This document shows, one piece after another, positions 50,484-62,936 of a stretch of DNA of 64,000 bases (its first letter is position 1; each line of letters begins with the position of its first letter). The stretch is from Cytospora piceicola (taxonomy: Eukaryota; Ascomycota; Sordariomycetes; Diaporthales; Cytosporaceae). A program made the position numbers and the translations under genes. The stretch is from NCBI GenBank assembly GCA_023375675.1, contig JALQBC010000016.1, positions 186,001-250,000 on the forward strand. Direction: 5' to 3'. The notes under the pieces are model-generated. The model had not been told where the DNA came from. It searched no databases and saw nothing but the letters and a program-made list of their open reading frames with translations.

Positions 50484-52293
50484 ACCCCTCCTCTTAAAAA
50501 AGCATAGGGTAAAACTATAAAAAAGTATAGTATACGCCTGCAATTAAACTTACAACTTATACTAACATAGCGTTTTCTTAGTTAAAGAAGGGATAACCTT
50601 AAAGAATAGACTATTATACTAAAAGCTCTTATACTTTAGTTTATAGTCCCTTCTTACGTTTAGTTATTAATAACTTAAAAGCGCTTATAAGCAGTAACAG
50701 CTAACCCTACCCTTTTATCCCTATTATAAGCGGTTATATTATCTACTATACTATTATCGACTATATCGTCGACTATATCGCTAACTATTCTATCGACTAC
50801 GTTACCGATTATATTGTCGACTATAAATATACCGGTACTCTGTTTATATACTAATCTGTAAAGAAGTTATCGGCCTATTATATTTTAAAGCACTTTATCG
50901 TTTAAGTATAGAGATATTAATCGATCGTTTAATTAAACGTCTAACTAGTATTAAAGTCGTTTAAAAAGCCTGATATACTTAATATATTTCTTATAATAGT
51001 TACAGAAAGCTACCGGGACATTATATAAGTCTATAGCAGAGTACTGTTTAGAATCTTTATCTTAACCCTTTTATTATACGTAGTACTATAGTTTACAATA
51101 GTATATCCGAAAGGCTATTACTTACTTAACTTCCTATTACTTATCCTTATCTAAAATTTCTCTTTTAAAACGTAAGGGTTCTTACTAGAAGAGTAAATCT
51201 TAAAGATCGTTATATAAACGATTAGTATAAAACTTATAACATCCCCTCTATACTAAAAGAACCTTTAAAGTATACGAATTATTTTCGGTATTAAAGATTT
51301 TATATAATTATCGAATTAAAGGAAAGTCGAGTTTAATACTTAAGTAATCTGTAGTTTATATCTTTTTTATAGTAAAAATATAATTTTTAATTATAAAATC
51401 TAAGGTTTATTAATACTAATTTATTTATTATATTATCTTATTTTAAAAGTCTTTTAAAGCCTGCTTAACTTTGTTAATATAGCGTTATATTATCCTTATA
51501 GTAGCTTATACCTATTACCGGAAAAAGATAGCCTTATAAAAAGCTAAAGTCTTAAGTTTAGCTTTCTTAATTAAAGTAAAGCCGAAGATAAAATCGATAA
51601 TAACCTTTTAAAAATATTAATCTATTTAATAATTTATAAAGAAAATAAGCTTAAGTAAAATCTAAAGCTAAGATAATAAAACATTAATTATATTAATAAT
51701 AATTAATAAATAACTAAAGCCGTTAATCGATTTATTAATTAAAGTTCTTAACCTATTTAACAGTTTAAACATATCTAGCTAAAAAGAGTTTTTATTTAAT
51801 TCTTATAATCCGACAGATATTATCTATAAAGATAGAGATAAATTATAAACCTTAGTTAGAAATAACAGACTCGAATAGTTTAAATACTCTATATAGTCTT
51901 TTATAGTATATCCGGGCCGCGTTTACTATTATTGCTATATCGGTATAAAGAACGTACTATAAAGTCTTTAAACGGCAGTTAATAATAACTAAAAGCTTAT
52001 TATAACCCTTTCGGTTATCAGGTATCTTTTTAAAATCTATAACTAAATACTACTAATATTATTATAGTAAAAGTAAAGGATATAGTAAGCTTAAAGTCTT
52101 ATCTTAAAGGTATTTTATAGATTAATAAATATAATAATCTATAAAGCGGTAAATATCGCCCTTTAATTCTAGCTATTAGTACCGCTATTATATAAGTCTT
52201 TTTATTTTATTTTATTTAAAATATAGCGTTATAATTTTAAAATAGATATTATCGATTAAATATATTTGTTGTAATTATAATCGAAAACGATTA

Positions 52294-52494
52294 TGTTAGT
52301 AGGGCTTAAGGTGACATAAATACAATCGATCGTAGACTCTGTTAGCTTATAGTTGTGTGTGTGTGTTCTCTAAGTATAAAGCTATCTACAGGCCTAGTAT
52401 AGAAACCTATCTATAGGCTAGGCGGCCTAACAGTTCTGCCGCCCTACCGAGGCGGCAGGCCTAACCGCCTACCTAATTAAGCAGCCGTTCTACA
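52294..52494 (-). repeat. E 3' LTR with 26-bp duplication
   Basis: A 201-bp LTR. Relative to its partner it has an extra unit in the stretch CTATCTACAGGCC...CTATCTATAGGC. The GT run (near 52355) and GC-rich palindromes survive with little mutation. Confidence 0.9.
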
Positions 52495-53599
52495 CTAACA
52501 GCTTTTCTGTTTTATAATAGCTTCGCACTATCGATCTACTTATACTACCTACAGCCTTATACGTATAGGCTTTTACAGCCCTATACGTATAAGCTTCTTT
52601 TAATCGTCTGCGATGCCCTTATAAATCGACGTCTTTCTAATTATCGCTTTTAATCGGTCCGCCGTTAGACTAACTGTAAGGTACAGTACCTACGGTATTA
52701 TAGGCCGATACCTTCGGTCTGCCGTGCCGTTTACGCTGTCGATTAAGCCTAGTTTACGTATCCCTTTACCTTAATCGTTAACTTATTTAAATCGATTAGG
52801 CGTATTAAAGCCTTATTTAGTAATACCTTCGTTATTACGTCGGTTAGATTATCGTTACCGTTAATCTATCGTATTTTATAAATCTCCTGTCTTTTATACG
52901 ACTAACATAACGATATAATATCGATTATTAGCCGCTTTTCTTTTATCGTACCTAACTTAACTAAGTACTTATATAATAAGTATAAGTTTATATAAATCGT
53001 AAAAAAGATCGTCGGAAGGTTTAGTTAATTAGTAATTATCTTTAAAGTAAATAAAATTATAGCGCCGAAATCGAAGCCGTTAGTTATACCGTAAATCTTT
53101 AATACTAAAACGTTTTATATAACACGCTTATACTTTATAGAAGACTAATATAAAACGTTACCTTATATTTTATACTATATACTATCGTCGTTTTTCTCTT
53201 TATCGACGAAAACGATTATAAAGCCGATCTAAGAACTAAGATCTTAGTTATTCGTAAAAGAACTATCGATAAAAACAGTTAATCTAGCTTTTATTAAATC
53301 TAAAGCGATATATTATAAACCTCTTTCGACGTTTTTTATTTACTATTTAAGGCGTTAATTTAACAGTTTATAGTCTTTCGTATTTAGGTTTTAAATTTAA
53401 GCTATAACAGAAAGATTAAAAGCGGCTTCCGGTTAATAAATCGATACTAAATATACCTTATAAGTACGTTATTCGAGATATTTTTAAATATAGTTAGACG
53501 CTTTCGGGTTAACCTTTTCGATTTTAATGTTTTATCCTTTTTATTTAACCTCGATAAATCTATTATTATATATCGTTACTTTAATGCCGTTAAAATCGA

Positions 53600-53990
53600 G
53601 GGGAGTATTCGGCGAAAGCCTTATTTTAAGCTTATATTTAATCTTTACCTTTTAGATCTCTTTTTCTTTCGTTATCGAAAAAACCGGAGTTCCGAGTATA
53701 AAAGTATCGTCGGTCTATATACCGACGATATTAAAAGAGTCTTTACCGCCGGCCGTAATAAAAAGGTAAAGGTTATATATAAATATATTTATACTAAGTC
53801 TTATATAATAATACTTATAATATATTGTTTATTAGTATACGCCTACTTTAGCGATACTATAAAAGGGCTTTATAAGCCGTATAATAATACTTAAAGAGTA
53901 CTAAGGCTTAAGTTCTTTCGGTAATATAGCTAGAATTATTCGTATTAGTTTTAATTTTAATTAAAAGTAGGCTTATATAATATTATAAAG
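53600..53990 (-). pseudogene. E reverse transcriptase remnant (Copia type)
   Basis: The minus strand at 53714-53691 reads Thr-Asp-Asp-Thr-Phe-Ile-Leu-Gly. It is preceded by Asn-Ile-Val-Gly-Ile-stop, the stop being TAG where fungal Copia RTs commonly have Gln before Thr-Asp-Asp. Upstream, Tyr-Leu-Phe-Ile-Thr-Ala-Gly-Gly fits the same domain. This motif form is characteristic of fungal Ty1/Copia elements rather than Gypsy. Gag and integrase should lie at 54-58.9 kb; I could not place their motifs. Confidence 0.75.
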
Positions 53991-56900
53991 CTTTATAATT
54001 ATATTTATTCGGAGTAAAGATAGAGCGAGGGCGGCGATAATACGTTAGCTAACTTTTTAAATCGTTAGTAATTAAGTAAGGATATTTTTTTTACCGGCGT
54101 TATTATACCTTTAAATAATAAAACGTAACTTTTTATATAGCTTTTTAGTCTTACCTTTAACTTTATAGATTATTCGCGTTTTAAATAAACGGTATAGGCC
54201 GTAAGCCTTTTAATTAAACAGCTTAAAACGGAAGACGCTATAGCCGATAAGGTTTATAATCTCTTTTATATTAAACTCTTCGAAAGGCTCGTCGAAGCTA
54301 GTAATAACGTTATTATAACGTAGCTTTAAAGCTAACTTATAGTTATTCTTTTCCTTTTAAGTAAAAAAGATAGAAATAGCCGGGGTAGCCGAGGTAGCCA
54401 GAATAGCTAAAGTAGCTAGTTTAAGCTTATTCTTAAACTTAAAAAGCCGGCCGCGTTTCTGTAGTTTTTATAATTCGGTCTACGCCGAAGCGATTAACGG
54501 CTATAGTTCGGTCTATGCCGGACCGAGTAAGAGAGATACTTTAAGGGTTTATACCGGACCGAGTAAAAGGGATACGTTAAAGGTTTATACCGGGATCTGT
54601 ACCGGACCGAACGAAAGGGATACTTTAAAGGTTTACGTCGGACTAAGCGAAAGGGATACTTTAAAAGTCTATACCGGGGTCTATACCGGACTAAACGAAG
54701 GGGATACTTTAAAGGTTATATCTTTAAAATCGTTATAGAAATATAAGCAAACTAATATAGATCGAAATTTAACAGGTTTATTAAGAAGGTCTAGTATAAA
54801 ATCGTACTTATCGATAGCGAGTAGCTTATATAGGCCTTATTAGCCCTCTTTTTCTCGCTATATATATACTTTACTTTAAAAAGGTAAGGCTATTTAGTCG
54901 CTTACGTTTAAGCTATTTCGTATAGTAATAGCTTCGTTAACCTGTTATTTTATAAAGAGCTTTTATAATACCTTTATAGCTTTCGTAATTACTTTTATAT
55001 ATTATAATATCGATAGCGATAAAGGCGAATCGAAGTTTACTCGAAGGCAGGCGTTAAAAATAAGCAGTATAAGTACTAACCTATCCGGTCCCGCTATATC
55101 GTTAACGGCTTTAACAGCTATTTATAAGATAGTATCGGTATCGAAAATAATTAAAAGCTTAACGTATAAAATCTTAAAAGTACGGCGTAAAGGGCTATAA
55201 TATTTTTTAACTTTTCCGACAGACTAATAAGCCTTTATAAGTACCTGTTTATATATAATCTTTATAATCTTAGCTTTATTTTAAAATTCTACCGATATAA
55301 AGTTAATACTAATATCGTAAACTAGTTAGTTAAAAGGTCCGAAATATATATTTATCTATATTATCCGGAAGGCTTTTTATATATCTTTAACGAATAACGA
55401 GATTAAAAAGTAAGCGGCTTAAAAGGACGTCGATAAGTTTATAACGTAAAGTACCGGCTTTCCGAGTAAGTATATAACGTCGATAATAAGCTTATAATTA
55501 AAGTTATAATCGTTTTTTAAAGTAAATTTAAATCGTTAAAAAGTAAGGCTTTTTATCTAATAATAATAGCAGAACTTTATAATAACTTTAAAGACCGCGA
55601 TATTAATTTTATAACCGGTATTCGTTAATAGCCGGGATAGTCGATTAATAGTCGGATATCCGAAACGACGATAAAGACGACGTAGCTCTTTTTCTATAAA
55701 AAAGGCGCCGGTATCTTACTTCGAAAGAAAGAACTATAAATAGCCTTATTTCTAAATAACAGAAATAGCTTTCTTTTTACTTTATCCGTCGACCTTTACT
55801 AACTCGTTTATAATATTTCGAAAAAAGACGCTTAATTTATTTATATCTTAAATATATAAGAGGAACGGTATAGGTATATTAACGATATAAAAAGTTATAG
55901 CTTCGATAAGTAAGCCGACGTTGATAGTACCGAGAGAAGATAGCTATACCTTTCGGCTAAATTTAATAATAGCCTTATTAGCTTTAGTTTTATCTATTTC
56001 TATTAAAAGATCTTTACGTTAAAGGGCGAGGTACTAGTTATAGCCTATAGTCGAAAACTCTGCCGCTTTAATATTAAGGATAATACTTTAAAATTTTAGC
56101 TTTAAATAACGTTTTTAAAAGGTAAACTATAAGGCTAAGGCGACGGTATCCTTATATTTAGCCTTACCGTCGTTATTATTAGAAATAGTATAAAGAAAAG
56201 CCGTATTTATTAACTAATATATAGCCTTTCTATTTTCGAAAACGTTAGCTTTACCGTTATTATCGTTATCTTATTCGGTTAAGCTATTAATACTATAGGC
56301 GGCTTTATAGCCTTTATAGTTAGTTAAGAAGGCTATAAAGCCTTTTTCTATAACCGATTTACCGTAGTATTTATATTATATTAAATACTAGTTCCGGGAG
56401 CGTTATCTCTTTTCCGGGGTATACTTCGTAGACTAATAGCCTTTTTAGCTATAGATAAAGCACTTTTTCTTCTTATACGGTTACCGACGTTTATTATCTC
56501 GACAGTTATTATAAAAAGTCCTTTTATAAAAACCGGAACCGCTTCTTCGGAAGCCGGAACCTTTTTATTAGCGATTATTATTATATCGACGGTCGAGGTA
56601 ATAAGTTTCGTCGTTAGGTCGTTTTTAAACGAAGTAGCCGCCGGTATTATTCTTTCGTTTAAAGGATAACTCGAGGGACGAGCGGAGGTTTTAAAAAAGC
56701 TTTTTATAAAGAGTAGTAGGTATATAAAAGGCGTACTCGAACTTAGCTACTCCTTCGTATACTCGAAGGACCGTTATCTTTAAGATCTCGTTATTAGCGT
56801 AATAAAAGCCGAAGGTATATTAATAAAACTAAAGCTTATTTAATATAAGGCGTAAGATCTTATAAAGGCTTTTATTAACGTTATCTTTATCGTTCCGAAA

Positions 56901-58932
56901 GCTATTAAACGTCGTACTAGTTTAATCGTTATAGTACTATTAGTAATTTATATCGGTTTTAAAGTAAGTTTTTAGCTTCTTATATACCGTAGTAAAATTA
57001 TTTACCGTACCGATATAATAAATATAATAAGTTTTAGCTTTTCCGATAAGAATTCGGGAAAGTATAGCGTAAAACTAGTTCGGCTAAATACTGCTATAGT
57101 AGTAAAGATTTATAAAGATCTTTAGTTTATTATTTAGTAGATTATAAAGCTTTCCGGTTTACTTTTTATCTTTATCTTAAGCCTTCGAAAAAGCTATAAT
57201 CTTCTCTAGTTTTAATATACGGTTAAACATTTAATAAAGAGGGAGAGTCTTATAAGGGTTATAAGGCGGCTTATAAAAGTATTTAAAAACTAGAAAATAT
57301 ATAACTCCTCGTTAATAATATAATATACCGGCCGGCGTATATAACTATAAAGAGAGGAGGTTCGGATAATTCTAAGGTTAATTTTATAACGTAGTAGGTT
57401 ACGTCGGTCTTTAAAAGCTTATTAATAGCCTTATATTTTATAATAGCGGCGGTAGCTATATTTTCGATTATAGTAAAGGCTTAAAGGGAGGAGAGAGTAA
57501 CGGTATATAATATAGCGATCGTCGTCCTTATTCTTTTCCGAAAGGTAAAATCGCCGACGATTTATCTTTTTCGATAAACGGTATTACGTTATTACTATTA
57601 TTTTTAAGCTAAAAGAAAAAAGGGTTATAACTACTACTTATAAAAGGCTTCGGCTACTCTTTTACTTTATTAATAGTAGCTTATTTCGCCTACTACTTTA
57701 CCTTTATACCGGAAAGGAACTATTCTGTCTTTATCTTATTTTTTAGCTATACCGGTAGCTCTTCTTTTATTATAATATCCGGTAGTTAAGTAGTAAAGTA
57801 GCTTTTATATAGGCTTATATAAATCCTCTGTTCCTTTAAAAAGGTTTTTATTTTACGTCGTTAAGTAAAAACGATTAACTTAAATATACCTTTATCTTAA
57901 CCTTCGAAGTCTTTTTAAAAGTCTATTAGTAAATGTTTACCGGTAACGCCTATTTAACGAAAATTCTCGATAATATATATAATAAAGGTTATTACGCTAA
58001 CTTCGTTAAACGTGTTTTTATTTATAAAGGTATCTTATAGCTTTAAATCGACGTATATTTATTAGCTTTAAAAAACTCGCGATACTTTTATTAAGCCGTC
58101 GAGGTATTCTTATAAGGGGTAAGGGCTATCGGCCTTATCCTCGTCGGAAGCTATTATAAAGTTATAGTGATTATAATCGAGGTATATAAAGAAAAAGACG
58201 TTCTTATACTATACTTTTCCGACTAACTACTAATACGTTTAGACTATTTACCCGTAGGTAGTAATCGCTTAGAATTACTACGCGGTAGCCTAACTTTTAC
58301 TAGCCTTCTTGTTTATATAACTAACGTCGAAAAGGTTTATAGGGAAAGGGTCTGTCGTAAAGTAGGGTTCTTAAGGGAGGATAAGGTTTCGAAGAAGGAG
58401 GAAAATCGTAGGTACGGTCGTAAGGGAAAGGAAGGTCGTAAAGGTCGTAAATAAGGTTATAATCGTAAGAGAGGTTCGTAATTGTTATAAGGAAAGGTCG
58501 TAAAGGAAGGTTGTTCTCGGTAGAAGAAGTAATAAGCCGAGAAAGTGTATAGGTTTTACCTTAGGGGAAGTTTATAGTGTAAAATAGGTATACGGTTTCG
58601 TTCGGAAAGAAAGTTCGTAGTATAAAGAAGTTTTAAAAGTGTTACGCGATAGTGCGTACCGGTAGGTCGTAAAATAGTTTTCTAAACAGACACGTCGCTA
58701 TTAGATTAGTTTAAAAAGGCCTTATAAAGGTTTATCGGTTAATATCGACTACTTTTTAAAGGTTAGCTATACCTAAATAACTATAGATAGCCTTAATCTT
58801 AACGTAGAACTCGCGACTTAAAATATAACGAACAGCCTGTAAAAGAGCCCTAATCGTCGTAGAATAATCGTAAGAAAAATCTGCCTCTTCTAACCTTACT
58901 ATCAGAGGTTACCTGTATAACTACTGATTAGT

Positions 58933-59107
58933 ATTAGTAAGGCTTAGGGTAATATAAATACGATCGATTGTAAACTCTGTTAGCTTGTAGTTGTGTGTGT
59001 GTGTTCTTTAGGTGTAAACCTATCTATAGGCTAGGCGGCCTAACAGTTCTGCTGCCTTACCGAGGCGGCAGGCCTAACCGCCTGCCTAATTAGGCAGCCG
59101 TTCCACA
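58933..59107 (-). repeat. E 5' LTR
   Basis: A 175-bp LTR without the 26-bp duplication. It is followed by GATTA (59108-59112). It shares the GT run and the GGCGG/CCGCC palindromes with its partner. Confidence 0.9.
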
Positions 59108-60239
59108 GATTAAATATTTATTATAAACAATACACTAGTTATCTATAAAAGAAAAGCCGTTAATATCCTAGTAAGCCTTATTATAATATAACTTGAATTA
59201 ATAAATACTTAAAGTTATAATAAAGTAATAAACTTATTAACTTTAAGCCTAACTATTTTAATAAAAAAAGAAGCACGTCTTCCTTTTAATAAACTATCTT
59301 AGTTACGTTATCGACTACTATATCGATTAAGTATAAATTATATAGTAAGTTTAAGTCTAATATATTATAAACATTAAACGTAAAAAAGGTTTACTTCTTC
59401 TTTTTATTTACATTTAAATATATAAATTATACGATATATATCTTATTGCTCTTTCTATAAACGGATATCGTCTAAATAACGTAATATTATATTAACCGTT
59501 ATATTTTCTGTTTTTAAACGATAAAAACTTATAAAATTAAACTAAAATAGTAAGTTAGCTTAGCTAGCTTATCGTCGATTTAAAAAACGTTAAATACTAA
59601 AATAGATAAAAGCTCGGTAATCTATAATAACCTTAAATAATACCACTTATAGTCCGATTAGCTTTACCTTTTAAAACTCGAGACCTTTAATTACAGCTAA
59701 AAGCTCTTTATTATAAATACTATAGTTTATCTTAGCTAATATTATAATCTCGGAAAAGAAACCTATAAAGTATTACTTATTATTCTCTATTTAAATTAGT
59801 ACTTTAGCAACTATCTTATCTAATACGTCTGTCTTTATTTTCGTAAAAAGGCTATATTTAAAATAGATAAATACCTGTATAGTTATTAGCCGGTGTTTAA
59901 GTTCTTTAAATATAATATTGTAATCTACTAACTAATAAAAGCTTTCTCTTTTATAGGTTAGTTAAGTTAAAGGCTTAACGATCCGACTATATCTAAACAT
60001 AAATCGATAGTAGAAGTTATAAAATCTTAAGAAAGATTATACCTCTTTTAAAGTACCGGGTAAACGCTAATTATAAATAACTATAATCTTCTCGAAGTTA
60101 ATAGAAATACTTTCCGTTTTAATAATAAAACTTAAAAACTTTATCTAAATTATATAAAACTTATACTTTTTTAAGTTAGCTTATAGCCTTATATCTTATA
60201 ACTATTATAAGACTATTATTATATACCGTATATATTCTT

Positions 60240-60620
60240 CTTTTATCTTTAAGGAAATAATAATATCGTCGATATAAGTATAACAGAAGTTATTTAAACA
60301 GTCTATTAAATTCTAATTAATATACCGTTAAAAAGTAGCCGGCTTATTTATTAAACTAAACGGTATAACCTTATATTAGTAAAACCTTTACTTAGTTCGG
60401 GAAATAATAAAGTTTTCGCTACTAAAGTTTATTCGGATTTTATAAAACGCTTATCGTATGTCGATTTTAATAAAAATAGTTAATTAGCTTAACCGGGCTA
60501 TAGTTTTATCGATTAAAGATAAAAGGTACTAGTCCTTTTCTATTATAACGTTTAGTTTCCGGTAGTTTATATAAAAATAAAGCCTTTTTTTAGCTTTAAT
60601 AACTATTAAGATAAAAGAAG
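60240..60620 (-). pseudogene. B2 reverse transcriptase remnant
   Basis: The minus strand at 60280-60262 reads through Tyr-Ile-Asp-Asp-Ile-Ile, and 60590-60545 carries the Tyr-Arg-Lys-Leu-Asn block. Both match B1 (41063 and 40769) at equal spacing. The Asp-Asp pair is intact, but surrounding codons are stop-ridden. Confidence 0.75.
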
Positions 60621-62174
60621 CTTATAAGGTTTTAACAGGTTCGATAACTCTTTTATTTAAGGTATTTAGTATATATACTTTAATAGCTTCCGCTTCTTTT
60701 AAAAACATTTTCTGTAAAAGGTTATAGCTAATAGCTTTTTCTACCGACGTTCTATCTTTTAGTTTAATCTTATAATCGTATAAACAATATACCGATAGTT
60801 AATTTAACTCCGTTTTACTAAAGGTTCGAAGTAAATAGTAGTATTCCTTCGGAACTTATATTAATACCTATTAATAAAGTTCCTCTTTATCGAAATATAT
60901 ATTTTCGACTACCTTACCTTTTTTATCTTAACTATAGTAGTCGATTTAGTATAGTAAAGTTACTATAACTTTAGAATTATCCCGTTTCGTTATTATTATA
61001 AATAACTAAGTACTAATAACAGAAATAGTATATAGTTTTAAGCTTAGAATATGCTAATATATTATAGAAAATAGTAAATAGATTATATTATAGTTTATTA
61101 ACTATAATATTATAGCTTAAATAAGTACGTTACTATAATTATAGAATTTATAAAAGGCTTTTTAATATTTTAAACAGAACTATATAATATTATACTTAGC
61201 TTATAAAGGTAAAATAATACATTTAAAATATATAGTAGTTTTAATTAATACTAGCTCTTTATTAAAACCTTTAAACATACTTTCTTTTATAACGATATTA
61301 ATAGCTTTTAATAGCTAAACTATAACTATATTAACTATAACTGTTTTATATAATTAGTAAGCTTAAATCTTTAAAATTAAAAATAGGTAGCTTTACAATA
61401 TACTCTCCTTTTTAAGGATTAAATAATTTATCTTAAATATAATTATAATAGTAAATAAACAGCGTTAAATAATGAAATTATAAAAAACGGTTATAAGTAA
61501 TTAAAGAGAAACTAGTAATAAAATAAAATAAAACTATTACTAGCGTTATAGGTAATCTTATAAAACAAAAATTAAAACGGTCTTTAATAAACAGGTATTA
61601 TAAAACATATAGAAGTATAACTTACCTTACTTTTTATTTACCTTAAGCTAATATAGTAAGCTAATAAATATAGCTAGTTATAAAAATAAAAGAAAACGGC
61701 AAATATATTACTATATAACTAGTAAAACAGATAAATATACTATTAAAAACACTCAGAATTAATATTAATAGCTTACTTACATTAAGCGGAATATTTACTA
61801 ATAAAAGCCTTATATAGTAGCTATAATACTTATATTAGTTTAAAATAAATACTATTTAGTTAAGTTAACTGATAATAACTAGTTAATAATTTAAATATTA
61901 AGATATTTATATATATCGCTTACTATATATTATAGCTTAAGGTTAAGGTATTAAAGGATTATATAGTTAAAAGATATATATAGCTTAAGTAAAGTTAGTA
62001 TATCAGGATAGACAGAATCTTTATAAAAGAGTTCCGGCTTACTAAAACACTTACTAAAATTAAGGTTATAAATATATAAGATATTATATATCTAATATAT
62101 CTTTTAACTAAAGAGTTAAATATATAAAAGAGTTATTATTATTATTTAAATAGTTTTTATAGTTAGTTTTAACT

Positions 62175-62936
62175 ATACTTTTATTAAGAATGTTAATGTT
62201 TATTTTATAAGGTAGGCGAGTGTATAGAAATTATTACCTTTAAGTTTTATACTACGTTTTTTTTTTAATTAGCTTTAAGTTATAATTATATAGATTCGCT
62301 ATAGTACCTGTTTATAGGATTTTATAGGATTTAATTAGTAGCTGAAAGCAATGTTTCTAGCCGTTAAACGGTTAACAGAACTAGAAATTATAAAGCCTTC
62401 TAATACCTGCCGGAAGGCTTACGGTTGCTTTAAGATATATAATAAAGCTTAAGCTTATAATAAGTCCGGCTGCTTATAGAAGACCTTACGACCTTAGATT
62501 GAACTAAGATATACGTTTAAGTTTTAATCTAATTAAATAGAACTTATCTGAATCTGAATGCTAAGAAAACAGGCTATTAAACGTAATATTTAATTAAATC
62601 GTAGCCTTTAAGATATGCTTACTATTAAAGCTAATAGCTTTAATTCTCTAGGTTCTTAAGGTTCTTAACTCGAACCTTAGCCCTTCCCTTCTTTCCTTTC
62701 TATTAAAGGCTTATATAAGCCTTTAAATTCGAGCTAAGTAAGTAGGTAAGTAGGTATATAAGTAGCTAAATAAGTTAGCTAATAAATAAGTTAGCTAGTA
62801 AGTAGATAAGTAAGTTAGTAATTAAGCTTATTAATAAGTAAATTAACTAATAAATAAATAAGTATATAAGTATATAATATAGCTATTAATTTAGTTAAAA
62901 TATAAGCTAGCTAGTAAGTAAATACGTAAATAAGTA
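62175..62936 (+). mobile_element. F5: heavily mutated F element, 3' end not found
   Basis: It begins TACTTTTATTAAGAATG, a mutated TGCCTTCTGTTAAGAAGG, after A. It then has the 5' module, one unit (hairpin AGGCTATTAAACG at 62571) and a GTAA array (62736-62936). It is the most mutated F copy. No cruciform or 3' terminus appears before the window end, so either another element interrupts the array near 62937 or F5 is truncated. Confidence 0.7.

Larger units (their letters stand above)
52294..59107 (-). mobile_element. E: Ty1/Copia LTR retrotransposon nested in B2
   Basis: E is flanked by a perfect 5-bp duplication GATTA (52289-52293 and 59108-59112). LTRs are 52294-52494 (201 bp) and 58933-59107 (175 bp); the difference is a 26-bp duplicated segment around CTATCTACAGG in the left copy. 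On the plus strand each begins TGTTAG/TATTAG, holds a GT run and a cluster of GGCGG/CCGCC inverted repeats, and ends ACA. The RT motif is on the minus strand at 53714-53691, so the 5' LTR is the right one. Total 6,814 bp. All ORFs are broken by TAA/TAG. Confidence 0.9.
50293..62174 (-). mobile_element. B2: truncated chromodomain-type Gypsy, split by E
   Basis: A minus-strand copy of the B1 family. The left end is a 3' LTR lacking its outer part (50293-50483, about 191 of 245 bp) at the F4 junction, followed by a purine tract read on the minus strand (AAGAGGAGGGGT). RT motifs match B1 at 60262-60600. The distance from LTR to RT equals that of B1 once the 6.8-kb E insertion is removed. Sequence similarity to B1 (near 40.2 kb) is still visible at about 61.1 kb; beyond that it is too diverged to follow by eye. 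F5 cuts it at 62174. It is more mutated than B1. Confidence 0.8.
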
